DNA from: Nitrogeniibacter aestuarii
GTDB lineage: Bacteria > Pseudomonadota > Gammaproteobacteria > Burkholderiales > Rhodocyclaceae
Direction: 5' to 3'
DNA length: 64,000 nt
Assembly: GCF_017309585.1 (NCBI RefSeq)
Contig: NZ_CP071321.1
Location: 3,658,001 to 3,722,000, forward strand
Part shown: piece after piece, positions 16,450-24,786 of the stretch
Position numbering within the stretch: position 1 is the first letter of the stretch
How the letters are laid out: each line of letters starts with the position of its first letter
Position numbers and translations under genes: made by a program
The notes under the pieces: model-generated
The model's database searches: none
Seen by the model: the letters and a program-made list of their open reading frames with translations, nothing else
What the model was told of the DNA's origin: nothing

Positions 16450-16465
16450 AGCACGAGCCGTGCCA
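16450..16465 (-). promoter_or_regulatory. Sigma-54 promoter of amt
   Basis: Read on the reverse strand the 16 bases are TGGCACGGCTCGTGCT, one mismatch from TGGCACR-N4-TTGCW with correct GG/GC spacing. The start site would fall near 16438, giving a leader of about 25 bases. Confidence 0.75.
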
Positions 16466-16527
16466 GCAAATTAAACCCATAAAAACAGTGACTTGAATAT
16501 TTACGCACCAGAAAGCCGCATCATCAG

Positions 16528-16542
16528 GCACTTGTTTGGTGC
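16528..16542. promoter_or_regulatory. NtrC-binding site candidate upstream of amt
   Basis: GCACTTGTTTGGTGC matches the dyad GCACCA-N3-TGGTGC except for two bases in one half. It is centred about 97 bases upstream of the predicted sigma-54 start, a normal enhancer distance. ntrB-ntrC are encoded at 25649-28204. Confidence 0.55.
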
Positions 16543-16594
16543 GCCGTTTTCAGCACAACGCCCCATGTTTGTGCAAACACGCTCGGCGTGCGCC

Positions 16595-17857
16595 TTAATT
16601 CGGTGCCCACCCTTTCGGTAACAGGACCCACATTTCACCATCTTGGCGCATGCGCCCGGCAAGGGCGCCTGCTTCATCACCAAAACCCCAGAAGTAGTCG
16701 GCCCGGACACCGCCCTTGATCGCGCCGCCCGTATCCTGGGCCATCACCAGACGCCGCATCGGCCGGGTACTGTTCGGCTCGGTGGTTGCCAGAAACACCG
16801 GGGCGCCAAGGGGCACCGCGCTACGATCGACGGCAATACTGCGCTCGGCCACCAGCGGAACGCCCAGCGCCCCCAGCGGCCCGTCGTTGCCCGAAGGCAT
16901 GCGGCGGAAGAAAACGAAGGCCGGATTCTGGTCGAGGAGCTCGCGCAGCCGCTTTGGATGGCTGCGCGCCCAGCGCTGGATGCCCTGCATGGAGGCTTGC
17001 GACAGCGTGAGCTCCCCCTGGTCGATGAGCCAGCGGCCGATCGACTTGTACGGGTGGCCGTTGTGGTCGGCATAACCGATGCGCAGGTAGGTGCCATCGT
17101 TCAAGGCGATACGCCCCGAGCCCTGAACCTGCAAAAAGAACAGCTCGATCGGGTCGTTCGCCCACGCGATGACCGGCGCACGTACGTTACCCCCTTGCGC
17201 GGCCAACTCGCCCCGCGTCCAGTACGGCACCAGCTTGTTCCCCTCGAGACGGCCGCGCAGACGCATGTTCTTCAATTCGGGGTAGATCTCGCTCAGATCG
17301 ACCGTCACCAGATCGTCAGGGACACCGTAAATGGGCCAAGCGCTGAGCGCGCTGCGCTTCAGGCTGCCGCGGATGAGTGGTTCGTAGTAGCCGGTCACCA
17401 TGCCATCGGTGGAGCCATCGCCATTGACCACCTGCCAGGGCGCGAAGCGGGTCTCGAAAAACTGGCGCACCGCGGCTCGACCCGGCTGGGCGCCCAGGGT
17501 CGTGGCGACCGTGCACACATCGGTCCATCGCCGGTCAGCGACCAGCACGTCGCACGAGCGCAGCAGCGCCGGCCACGCGGCCTCGATCTGATCGGCTTGC
17601 CAGCCCGGCAACTGTGCAAAACGCGCGGGCTTCAGCCGCGCTGCCTGAACCACGTCCTTAGGTGGCGTCGGCCGCGTCTCGGGCACGGGGACGACCGGCG
17701 TCGCGGCCGGGGTTTCCGGCGCGGGGGTACCCGGCGCAGGGGCCTGGGGCACGCTCTGGCACGGCGTGCACTCAGGCGGTGGCGGCGTGACGCAGCTGAC
17801 GCTGAAGAACACGGAAACGGCGAGAACAAGGGCAGGCAGGAGGCGACGCGGGGTCAT
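16595..17857 (-). CDS. mltA: Membrane-bound lytic murein transglycosylase A
   Basis: A 420-residue outer-membrane-type lytic transglycosylase that cleaves peptidoglycan glycan strands to 1,6-anhydro ends. The N-terminus is a signal peptide ending FSVSC, a somewhat atypical lipobox, followed by a proline-rich linker (residues about 25-70). The MltA domain follows (GMVTGYYEPLIRGS, YWTRGEL), and the C-terminal 3D domain carries aspartates in QDTGGAIKGGVRADYFWGFG. Length and architecture fit the family. It is transcribed divergently from the small gene at 17961. Confidence 0.93.
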   Translation of the reverse strand: MTPRRLLPALVLAVSVFFSVSCVTPPPPECTPCQSVPQAPAPGTPAPETPAATPVVPVPETRPTPPKDVVQAARLKPARFAQLPGWQADQIEAAWPALLRSCDVLVADRRWTDVCTVATTLGAQPGRAAVRQFFETRFAPWQVVNGDGSTDGMVTGYYEPLIRGSLKRSALSAWPIYGVPDDLVTVDLSEIYPELKNMRLRGRLEGNKLVPYWTRGELAAQGGNVRAPVIAWANDPIELFFLQVQGSGRIALNDGTYLRIGYADHNGHPYKSIGRWLIDQGELTLSQASMQGIQRWARSHPKRLRELLDQNPAFVFFRRMPSGNDGPLGALGVPLVAERSIAVDRSAVPLGAPVFLATTEPNSTRPMRRLVMAQDTGGAIKGGVRADYFWGFGDEAGALAGRMRQDGEMWVLLPKGWAPN

Positions 17858-17960
17858 GGGCGCAGATCAGTTAAACTCGAACGAGCAAGATTCGCCAGTA
17901 TAGCGGGGGCGCGAGCCGCGCTGCGACTGGCACCCTCCCCCAACAAGGAGATTGTCACCC

Positions 17961-18071
17961 ATGTGGGTCATCCTGCTCGAAGCCGGTGTGGCGCTGTCGC
18001 TGCTCCTGATCATCGTCTGGGCCACCTGGCCCCGCAAGAAGAACACGGAAAATGACAAACAAGACGACTGA
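17961..18071 (+). CDS. Small single-pass membrane protein (36 aa)
   Basis: The ATG at 17961 follows AAGGAG by about 10 bases and encodes 36 residues: a single hydrophobic helix (VILLEAGVALSLLLIIVWAT), then a charged tail WPRKKNTENDKQDD. The stop overlaps the start of the DUF815 gene by 20 bases, so the two are likely translationally coupled. No family is recognised. The good ribosome site, helix-plus-charged-tail design and tight overlap argue that it is real. Confidence 0.6.
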   Translation: MWVILLEAGVALSLLLIIVWATWPRKKNTENDKQDD

Positions 18072-18939
18072 CCTGGCCCTCTTTCTGGCGCGCGTCGAAC
18101 AGACGCTGGATCGCCTCGACGCCTGGCTCCCGGCCCCCGTCACGCCGCCGGACTGGTCCAGCGCTATCGCCTTCCGCTGGCTTCGCCGCGGCGCCCAGGC
18201 AAGGCTTGAGGCCATCACCCACCCGCACCTGATCCGGGTGGAGGATCTACAGGACGTGAGCGATCAGGTCGCCTGCCTGGATGCCAATACGCGCCAGTTC
18301 GTGCGCGGCCGGCCAGCCAACAACGCGCTGCTCACGGGCGCGCGGGGCACCGGCAAGTCATCTCTCGTCAAGGCCATGCTCGATCGTTACCACGCGAAGG
18401 GTCTGCGCCTGATCGAAGTGGACAAGCAGGACCTGATGGATCTGCCCGATATCGTCGAACTCGTTCGCGGACGAAAGGAGCGATTCGTCCTGTTCTGCGA
18501 CGACCTGTCCTTCGAGGACGCCGAGCCGGCGTACAAGGCCCTCAAGAGTGTGCTGGACGGCTCGCTCGCGGCGGTGCCCGACAACGTCATCATTTATGCC
18601 ACATCCAACCGGCGCCACCTGATGCCGGAGTATCACGCCGAAAATCTTCAGGCCAGGAACGTGGATGGCGAAATCCACCTGGGCGAAGCCACCGAAGAGA
18701 AGGTCTCGCTCTCCGAGCGCTTCGGTCTGTGGCTGTCGTTCTACCCCTTCAGCCAGGACGCCTACCTGGACATCGTGCATCACTGGTTGCGCGAATTCGG
18801 GCTCAATGACGCGAAGATCGAAAAGGCGCGCACCGAAGCGCTGCAGTGGGCCCTGGGCCGGGGGTCGCGCAGCGGCCGGGTTGCCTGGCAGTTTGCCCGC
18901 GACTACGCCGGTCGCCACGGCGGAGGCGCGAAGCGATGA
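18052..18939 (+). CDS. DUF815 family AAA-type ATP-binding protein
   Basis: A 295-residue protein with Walker A GARGTGKSS near residues 97-105 and Walker B RFVLFCDDLSFE. DUF815 proteins are widespread P-loop ATPases of unknown cellular role; sequence alone places them near AAA+ proteins. The gene overlaps the preceding 36-residue membrane protein by 20 bases and the following Nudix-ThiE gene by 4 bases (ATGA), so the operon reads small protein-DUF815-Nudix/ThiE-mgtE. Confidence 0.9.
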   Translation: MTNKTTDLALFLARVEQTLDRLDAWLPAPVTPPDWSSAIAFRWLRRGAQARLEAITHPHLIRVEDLQDVSDQVACLDANTRQFVRGRPANNALLTGARGTGKSSLVKAMLDRYHAKGLRLIEVDKQDLMDLPDIVELVRGRKERFVLFCDDLSFEDAEPAYKALKSVLDGSLAAVPDNVIIYATSNRRHLMPEYHAENLQARNVDGEIHLGEATEEKVSLSERFGLWLSFYPFSQDAYLDIVHHWLREFGLNDAKIEKARTEALQWALGRGSRSGRVAWQFARDYAGRHGGGAKR

Positions 18940-19871
18940 AGAAACGCGTCGAGGTGGCGGCGGCGGTGATCACCCGCCCCGACGGCAGCTTTCTGCTGGG
19001 CCAGCGTGCGCCCGGCACCTTCTATCCAGGCTACTGGGAGTTTCCAGGGGGCAAGGTCGAGCCGGGCGAAGACGCCCGTGCCGCCCTGATTCGCGAACTG
19101 GACGAGGAACTGGGCATTCAGGCTCATGCCTGTTGGCCCTGGCTGATGCGCGAACACGACTACGAACATGCCAACGTGCGGCTTCACTTCTTCGAGGTGC
19201 CCGATTATTCGGGCGAGATCCGGGACCACGTCCACAGCGACCTTCAATGGCAGCACGCTGACGCACTGAGCGTCAGTCCCATGCTGCCGGCCAACGGCCC
19301 GATTCTCAAGGCGCTGAGCCTGCCACGGGAGATGGCCGTCACATGCGCCGAGACCCTTGGCGTCGAGGCTCAGCTCGACGCTGCCGATCGCGCTCTGATG
19401 CGTGGCGTTCGATTGATTCAGCTGCGCGACAAGACGCTGGCACCGGAGGCCCGAGAAACCCTCGCGCGATCGCTGCTGGCGCGGTGCCGCGAACACCACG
19501 CGCTGCTCGTCATCAACGACGATCTGGCGCTGGCCGAGCGGGTGGGGGCGCATGGCATTCACCTGAGCGAGGCACACCTGCAGACCATCGGGGCCCGGCC
19601 CGACATGGCATGGGTGGGTGCCTCCTGCCATTCGCGCGACGCCCTTGAGCGGGTGGCCGAACTCGGTCTCGATTACGCCCTGCTCGGCCATGTGCTGCCA
19701 ACCCCCTCGCACCCGGACCAGCCAGCCCTTGGGTGGTCGGCCTTCACGGGTCTGACGCGCCTGCTGCCCATGCCGGTGTTTGCCATCGGCGGGCTGTCGA
19801 CAGAACACATGCGCGAAGCGCGTGAAGCAGGCGCGCATGGCATTGCCGCCATCCGGAGCAGCTGGCGCTGA
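18936..19871 (+). CDS. Nudix hydrolase fused to thiamine-phosphate synthase-like domain
   Basis: A 311-residue two-domain protein. The ATG at 18936 overlaps the DUF815 stop and follows GGAGG at 18921. Residues 1-130 are a MutT-type Nudix domain with a full Nudix box (GKVEPGEDARAALIRELDEE then LG), implying hydrolysis of oxidised nucleotides such as 8-oxo-dGTP. Residues about 150-311 form a TMP synthase/TenI-like barrel (GVRLIQLRDKTL, INDDLALAERVGAHGIHLSE, VFAIGGL). This fusion is known in beta- and gammaproteobacteria. Whether the second domain makes thiamine phosphate is uncertain. The stop overlaps the mgtE start (TGATG). Confidence 0.9.
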   Translation: MKKRVEVAAAVITRPDGSFLLGQRAPGTFYPGYWEFPGGKVEPGEDARAALIRELDEELGIQAHACWPWLMREHDYEHANVRLHFFEVPDYSGEIRDHVHSDLQWQHADALSVSPMLPANGPILKALSLPREMAVTCAETLGVEAQLDAADRALMRGVRLIQLRDKTLAPEARETLARSLLARCREHHALLVINDDLALAERVGAHGIHLSEAHLQTIGARPDMAWVGASCHSRDALERVAELGLDYALLGHVLPTPSHPDQPALGWSAFTGLTRLLPMPVFAIGGLSTEHMREAREAGAHGIAAIRSSWR

Positions 19872-21238
19872 TGGATAACGAACAGCTGCCCAGCACCGAC
19901 GAGGCGCGCGAACAGTTACTCGACGCACTCGAACGCCCGGACCAGGCCAACATCCACGCGCTGGTACGTGACTGGCACCCGGCCCTGATCGCCGATGCCG
20001 TCGAAGCGCTGCCACGCGAGATGCGCCACGACCTGTGGGAGCGGCTGGACACGGCCGACCGCGGGCAGGTGCTGATCGAGGTGGGGCGCGGTGTCCGCCA
20101 GCAGCTTATCGATGAGGCGGCTCACGAAGAGCTCCTGGCCGCGCTGGGCACGCTGGAAATGGACGAACTGGCCGATCTGGATGCCGACCTGCCGGTCTCC
20201 GTGCTCGACACCATGGTGCGCGCCATGGACGTCCAGCGTCGCCAGCGATATGAGGCCGTCAAGCAATACCCGGACGATTCTGCCGGCGGTCTGATGGACG
20301 CAGATGCCGCCGCCGTGCGCGAAGATGTCAGCCTCAAAGCGGTGTTGCGCTATTTGCGCCAGATGCGCAAGCGCGAAGGCAAACTCCCGGAGCACCTGGA
20401 CAGCGTAATGGTGGTCGACCGCCAGAACCACTACCTGGGCGTGCTCAGTCTGGCCGATGTGGTTTCACTCAAATCGGACACCCTGGTCAAGGCGGTCATG
20501 CATACCGATGTGCCGGCCATCACCGTCGACACGGAGGACACCCGGGTTGCCCGACTGTTCGAGGATCATGATCTGATCTCCGCCGCCGTGGTCGATGAAG
20601 ACGGCCGGCTTCTCGGGCGTATCACCATTGACGACGTGGTGGACGTGATGCGAGCCGAGGCCGAAGGCGAGGTGCTGCGCCGCGCCGGTCTCGAAGAAGA
20701 TACCGACCTTTTCGCTCCGGTCCTGTCGAATGCCGCCAAGCGTGCCGTCTGGCTGGGCGTGAATCTTTGCAACGCCTTCGTGGCCGCCTGGGTGATCGGG
20801 CTGTTCGAAGCCTCCATTGACCAGGTGGTGGCACTTGCGGTGCTCATGCCTGTGGTCGCCAGCATGGGAGGCGTCGCGGGCAACCAGACGCTCACCCTGG
20901 TCACCCGGGCCATTGCACTCGATCAGATCGGCCGCGGCAACGCGATGCAACTGCTCTTCCGTGAGGTTGCCTCCGGCGTGCTCAATGGCGCGTTCTGGGC
21001 GGTGATCGTGGCCATCATTGCCACCCTGTGGTTCGGCAGCACCCAACTGGGCGTTGTCTTCGGTTGCGCACTGATGCTCAACCTGCTCACCGGTGCGACC
21101 GCCGGCACCCTCGTCCCCTTGCTGCTCGACCGCCTCAAGATCGACCCGGCGCTGGCGGGCGGGGTGGTGCTGACAGCCGCCACCGACGTGGTGGGATTCT
21201 TTTCGTTTCTGGGTCTGGCGACGCTGTTCCTGCTCTAA
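19871..21238 (+). CDS. mgtE: Magnesium transporter MgtE
   Basis: A 455-residue Mg2+ channel/transporter. The acidic N-domain of helical repeats (about 1-130) is followed by a CBS pair (about 135-260) that senses cytosolic Mg2+, a plug helix, and five C-terminal membrane helices (from about 285), including MPVVASMGGVAGNQ and LTGATAGTLVPLLLDRL. The start codon overlaps the stop of the Nudix-ThiE gene, so it is translated as part of that operon; no separate leader exists to hold a Mg2+ riboswitch. Confidence 0.95.
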   Translation: MDNEQLPSTDEAREQLLDALERPDQANIHALVRDWHPALIADAVEALPREMRHDLWERLDTADRGQVLIEVGRGVRQQLIDEAAHEELLAALGTLEMDELADLDADLPVSVLDTMVRAMDVQRRQRYEAVKQYPDDSAGGLMDADAAAVREDVSLKAVLRYLRQMRKREGKLPEHLDSVMVVDRQNHYLGVLSLADVVSLKSDTLVKAVMHTDVPAITVDTEDTRVARLFEDHDLISAAVVDEDGRLLGRITIDDVVDVMRAEAEGEVLRRAGLEEDTDLFAPVLSNAAKRAVWLGVNLCNAFVAAWVIGLFEASIDQVVALAVLMPVVASMGGVAGNQTLTLVTRAIALDQIGRGNAMQLLFREVASGVLNGAFWAVIVAIIATLWFGSTQLGVVFGCALMLNLLTGATAGTLVPLLLDRLKIDPALAGGVVLTAATDVVGFFSFLGLATLFLL

Positions 21239-21309
21239 GCGAGCGGATGTGCACAAACAAGTGCGGGCGCCCTGGGCGCCCGCGTCTGCTCTGAGTCTGC
21301 CGGAGAGAA

Positions 21310-21516
21310 TCACTCCGGATCGTCGAACTCTTCCGACATGGTATCTGGCGGCTTTGCGGCCGGAATGCGGTAGCTTTCGGACGCCCAGGCCCCCAGATCG
21401 ATCTGGCGGCAACGCTCCGAACAAAATGGCCGGAACCGGTTCTCGGGCCGCCACTCCACCTCTTTCTGGCAGGTGGGACATTTGACGATGCGAAACGTGT
21501 CTTGCTTGTCTTTCAC
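21310..21516 (-). CDS. yacG: DNA gyrase inhibitor YacG
   Basis: A 68-residue zinc protein with Cys13-x2-Cys16 and Cys32-x3-Cys36 (VKCPTCQKEV, FRPFCSERCRQIDLG). Members bind GyrB and inhibit gyrase. It is the last gene of the run coaE-zapD-yacG, 6 bases after the zapD stop, an arrangement common in beta- and gammaproteobacteria. Confidence 0.93.
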   Translation of the reverse strand: MKDKQDTFRIVKCPTCQKEVEWRPENRFRPFCSERCRQIDLGAWASESYRIPAAKPPDTMSEEFDDPE

Positions 21517-21522
21517 GGGAAT

Positions 21523-22278
21523 TCAGAGATTGCAGACGGTCAGTTCGAACTCGACATCGTTGGCCACTTGCCGGGGCCGCCCCGCGGTTTCGGGCGTCAT
21601 GAAACGGACGTTGAGCACATATTTGTTGGCACTGATTTCAGGCACCGCGTTGAACTGCCGGGCCACGCACACACGCACCATCTGCATCTGCCGACCGCCC
21701 ATCATCACCTGATACATGCCGCGCTGGGCGATCTGCATTTCGGGGCGACCACTGGCGCGCAGCAGGCGCAAGACGATGGCGATGCCATCGCGAATCGGCA
21801 GCAGCGGTCTCAACCAGCCATTGAGGTCACCTCGGCGGGCGTCCGCGTCGCGGCACTGCCAGTGATGATAGGACGGCAGATCGAACTGGCAGGCACCGCC
21901 CGGAATGGCAGCCCGGCTGCGGATGCTCATGAGCCAGTCATTTTCGCGCAGGTAGTGACCGATCTTGCCCGACACCGATAGCAGGCCTGACGAGGCCTGC
22001 TCGATCTCGTACAGGGCGCCGGCAAGCGCTTCTTCGGAAATATCGGGGTTGTCTCGAAAGGCGAGCAGCGTCTGGCGCTGGCGCTCGAGCTCCTGAACCA
22101 GATCCACCTTGAGGTCGGCACGACTGGCCACTTCGAGCAGCTCGAAGATCGACATCAGCACATGATGGTGGTCGACGGGTGAATCGCTCCGCAGAAAATG
22201 AGCAATCCGTGCAAACAGGTCTTCGAGTCGAAGGAGGGTGCGAATGCGCTCGTTGAGTGGGTACTCGAATTCAATCAC
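21523..22278 (-). CDS. zapD: Cell division protein ZapD
   Basis: A 251-residue FtsZ-bundling protein. The most likely start is a GTG at 22278 (VIEFEYPLNERIRTLLRLED), where family homology begins; the frame is open upstream but overlaps coaE in nonsense sequence. Its length agrees with E. coli ZapD (247). Diagnostic stretches include LRENDWLMSIRSRAAIPGG and FDLPSYHHWQ. It would bind the C-terminal tail of FtsZ at the division ring. It lies 55 bases after coaE and 6 bases before yacG. Confidence 0.92.
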   Translation of the reverse strand: MIEFEYPLNERIRTLLRLEDLFARIAHFLRSDSPVDHHHVLMSIFELLEVASRADLKVDLVQELERQRQTLLAFRDNPDISEEALAGALYEIEQASSGLLSVSGKIGHYLRENDWLMSIRSRAAIPGGACQFDLPSYHHWQCRDADARRGDLNGWLRPLLPIRDGIAIVLRLLRASGRPEMQIAQRGMYQVMMGGRQMQMVRVCVARQFNAVPEISANKYVLNVRFMTPETAGRPRQVANDVEFELTVCNL

Positions 22279-22333
22279 AAGACGCGCCCGTTCCTTGCCT
22301 CCTCGGTCATTCGGCGATGATAGCACAGAGGCC

Positions 22334-22945
22334 TCAAGCACTCTGGAGCCGCAGATAGCATTCATGGAGACGATCGACCTGCACGAACAGGGCGTCGAGA
22401 TCACCACTGTTGTCGATGATGTCGTCGGCCGCGGCAAGCCGATCATGGCGACTGATCTGCGCATCCATGATCGCGCGCACCTGTGCGTCACTCAGGCCCG
22501 ACCGCGCCTTGACGCGCTCGACCTGAACGGACTCCGGACAGTCAACCACGACAATGCGCTGACAACGCTCCCGGAATACGCCGGACTCGATGAGCAGTGG
22601 CACCACGAGCATCACGTATGGCGCATTCGCTGTCTGGCACTGCCGCTCGCTCTCGGCACGAATCATGGGATGAAGGATCGCTTCGAGGCGCTTGCGAGCC
22701 TCGGGCTGTTCGAAGGCGAGCGCACGCATGATGCCACGGTCAAGCGCGCCCTCGGCGGTGATCACTTCGTTGCCGAAGGCCTGTCGAATGGGCTCGATGG
22801 CGGCACCGCCGGCCGCCGTGAGCTGGTGAGCAATCAGGTCGGAATCGACAACGGCCGCCCCCCGATCAGCGAACCGGTCGGCTGCGGCGCTCTTGCCGCT
22901 GCCGATCCCCCCGGTCAGCCCGATAACGGGCGGGCGTCCCGTCAT
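22334..22945 (-). CDS. coaE: Dephospho-CoA kinase
   Basis: A 203-residue kinase catalysing the last step of CoA synthesis, phosphorylation of the 3'-hydroxyl of dephospho-CoA. The P-loop is GLTGGIGSGKS at the N-terminus, followed by VVDSDLIAHQL and later MLVVPLLIESG. The start is the ATG at 22945 (MTGRPPVIG), overlapping the end of the SPOR gene by 4 bases. coaX (24043) and coaD (50520), two other CoA-pathway genes, are also in this window. Confidence 0.95.
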   Translation of the reverse strand: MTGRPPVIGLTGGIGSGKSAAADRFADRGAAVVDSDLIAHQLTAAGGAAIEPIRQAFGNEVITAEGALDRGIMRALAFEQPEARKRLEAILHPMIRAESERQCQTANAPYVMLVVPLLIESGVFRERCQRIVVVDCPESVQVERVKARSGLSDAQVRAIMDAQISRHDRLAAADDIIDNSGDLDALFVQVDRLHECYLRLQSA

Positions 22946-23760
22946 GGCAGACACTCGGCCTTGGTCGCACCATCGAGCCGGCCACTCCAGTCGCTCGCCC
23001 ACCCAGCGAGCCGCTCGTCGGGGCCGCGTACTTCAATCCGGTGCGTCGTGTTGCCCCGTTCCTCGATGGCAATGCCGGTCACCCCTCTCTTTTCCAGTCG
23101 CCGACGCTGCTCGGCCGCCGATTCCGCGGATTTGAACAGTCCCAGGGACACGGTAAAGGGGCGCGCGCCGCGCTCACCGATGGCGAACAGGTCCTTGACG
23201 CCCTGGCCACGCAGCTCGGCAACCTTGCGGTCGGCGGCTTCCCGACTGCCCTGGGAGGGGATATGCACCCACCAGGACGTCACTTCCATGGTGGGCTCGT
23301 CTTTGGTCTGAAGCCCGGGCTGTGCCAGCGCATCGCCCATCAGCAATGCGGCCTGCTCGTCCCCGACCCCGTCGAAGGCAACACAGGCCAGCGGCGCAGC
23401 CAGCACCTCGGTCGCCGGCTCCTGCGCTGGTGCCGTTTCGGTATCGGCGACGGCAAGTGCCTCGTTCGCCGGTTCGGCAGGTTCGGCCCCCTGGGGCGCC
23501 ACGACCTCACCAGGCAACACCACAGGCGGGTTGTCGACACTCGGCTCGACGGCAGGCGCGGCTTCAACTGCCGGCACCCGCGCCGGTGGCGGTTCCGTAC
23601 CGTCGAGCAGGCGAATGCGCTCCGGATGCAATTGATTGGTGAGTCGTTGCGGCTCCGACGGGCTTTGACCTTCGCCCAGCCAGCCTTGCCAGGCGGCAAG
23701 CACCAGAACGTTGATCAGCAGCAACAGGATGATGAGAAAACGCATGAATGCCACGTTCAA
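22942..23760 (-). CDS. SPOR domain-containing membrane protein
   Basis: A 272-residue protein with one N-terminal membrane helix (MRFLIILLLLINVLVLAAW), a long proline/alanine/glutamate-rich periplasmic linker and a C-terminal SPOR domain of about 75 residues (WWVHIPSQGSREAADRKV, FTVSLGLFKSAESAAEQRR). SPOR domains bind denuded peptidoglycan, often at the division septum. A TTG at 23760 has a GAGGA sequence at proper distance; the ATG at 23745 is closer to the helix but has no ribosome site. It overlaps coaE and precedes zapD, consistent with an envelope or division role. Confidence 0.85.
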   Translation of the reverse strand: MNVAFMRFLIILLLLINVLVLAAWQGWLGEGQSPSEPQRLTNQLHPERIRLLDGTEPPPARVPAVEAAPAVEPSVDNPPVVLPGEVVAPQGAEPAEPANEALAVADTETAPAQEPATEVLAAPLACVAFDGVGDEQAALLMGDALAQPGLQTKDEPTMEVTSWWVHIPSQGSREAADRKVAELRGQGVKDLFAIGERGARPFTVSLGLFKSAESAAEQRRRLEKRGVTGIAIEERGNTTHRIEVRGPDERLAGWASDWSGRLDGATKAECLP

Positions 23761-24042
23761 CAGTCCTCAATCGCGCCTGCCGGGACACGCCTTGCAATCA
23801 GGCGAGGCAGCAGACGGATATTCGTTGTGTTCCAGCTCGACTGCAAAGCGACCATCACGTCAGATCGCCCCGATCCCAGCCTGAACGGCATAGCTGCCCG
23901 CGTTGCCGGGCGGCACCCGACCGACAAGCCATGGCAGCGGCCGGTATGGGTCCGGATTATAGACGGGGTGACCCGCAACACGACACAGGCATGTGTATAT
24001 CGAGCAGCTTCGCGCCATTTCAGCGGACGTGGTGCCGTCACG
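23761..24042. other. Intergenic region between coaX and the SPOR gene
   Basis: These 282 bases have no gene I can support. A frame of 94 codons on the reverse strand has unconvincing composition and no recognisable family. A perfect -10 hexamer TATAAT is found on the reverse strand at 23956-23961, without a good -35 element, and may mark a promoter for the SPOR-coaE-zapD-yacG genes with a long leader. Confidence 0.35.
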
Positions 24043-24786
24043 TCACGCGTCAGCGCCCCGCCCCCTGAAACCCGGTTCGTTCAGGGCAACCGCGACGCCA
24101 TCGAGCACCAGATTCTCGACCAGCATCACCGGCATGTCGAGCAATGGCGCAATGAGCGGCCCCGCGCCCCCATTGATGAGACACATCGGCGCCCGCTGGC
24201 CCGCCAGGTGCCGATACATGCGCTCGATGGCACCGGCCTGGGCGTGCAGACAGCCCATGTGTATCGCGTCCACCGTTCGTGTGGGGACATCGGCGGGCAC
24301 GCCATCGGCAAAGGGCAACTGCGCGGTGTTGCCTGCCAGAGCACGCTTCATGAGCTCAACCCCGGGGATGATGAGCCCGCCTTCAAAGACGTGCGCATCA
24401 GTCAGCACATCGATGGTCGTGGCCGTCCCGGCGGTCACCACGAGCGCGGCACCGTCATGCCGCCGCGAGGCGCCCAGAACGGCCGCCCAACGGTCGGCAC
24501 CCAGTTGAGTCGGGTCATAGGCATTTCGGACGCCGGCACATTCGCTCGCAGGGCGGATCCACTGGATCGCCACCTGCCAGGGGGCAAGCGCCTGCTCGAC
24601 ACGCGCGGCCATTCGGTCACCCGCCACGTTCACGCCGGCAGCCGAGGCCAGTTGCCCTTCCGGCGGCAGGATCGCGTCGAAATCCCAGGGCCTGTCATGA
24701 TCGAGCGCCCCTTGCGCAACCCATCGGCCTGCACTGAGCAGGCCCCACTTGAGGCGGGAGTTCCCGATATCGAGCAGCAACTTCAT
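24043..24786 (-). CDS. coaX: Type III pantothenate kinase
   Basis: A 247-residue kinase for the first committed step of CoA synthesis. The start is the ATG at 24786 (MKLLLDIGNSRLKWG), overlapping the birA stop (ATGA). The N-terminal DIGNSRLKWG phosphate loop, GADRWAAVLGA and the central TAGTATTIDVL motif define the ASKHA-fold type III enzyme, which is insensitive to CoA feedback and uses a monovalent cation. A birA-coaX pair is a frequent bacterial arrangement. Confidence 0.95.
   Translation of the reverse strand: MKLLLDIGNSRLKWGLLSAGRWVAQGALDHDRPWDFDAILPPEGQLASAAGVNVAGDRMAARVEQALAPWQVAIQWIRPASECAGVRNAYDPTQLGADRWAAVLGASRRHDGAALVVTAGTATTIDVLTDAHVFEGGLIIPGVELMKRALAGNTAQLPFADGVPADVPTRTVDAIHMGCLHAQAGAIERMYRHLAGQRAPMCLINGGAGPLIAPLLDMPVMLVENLVLDGVAVALNEPGFRGRGADA

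Noticed and set aside
23757..24041. 94-codon reverse frame between coaX and the SPOR gene
   Set aside because: No recognisable family, poor composition, no good ribosome site; more likely a leader or intergenic region.
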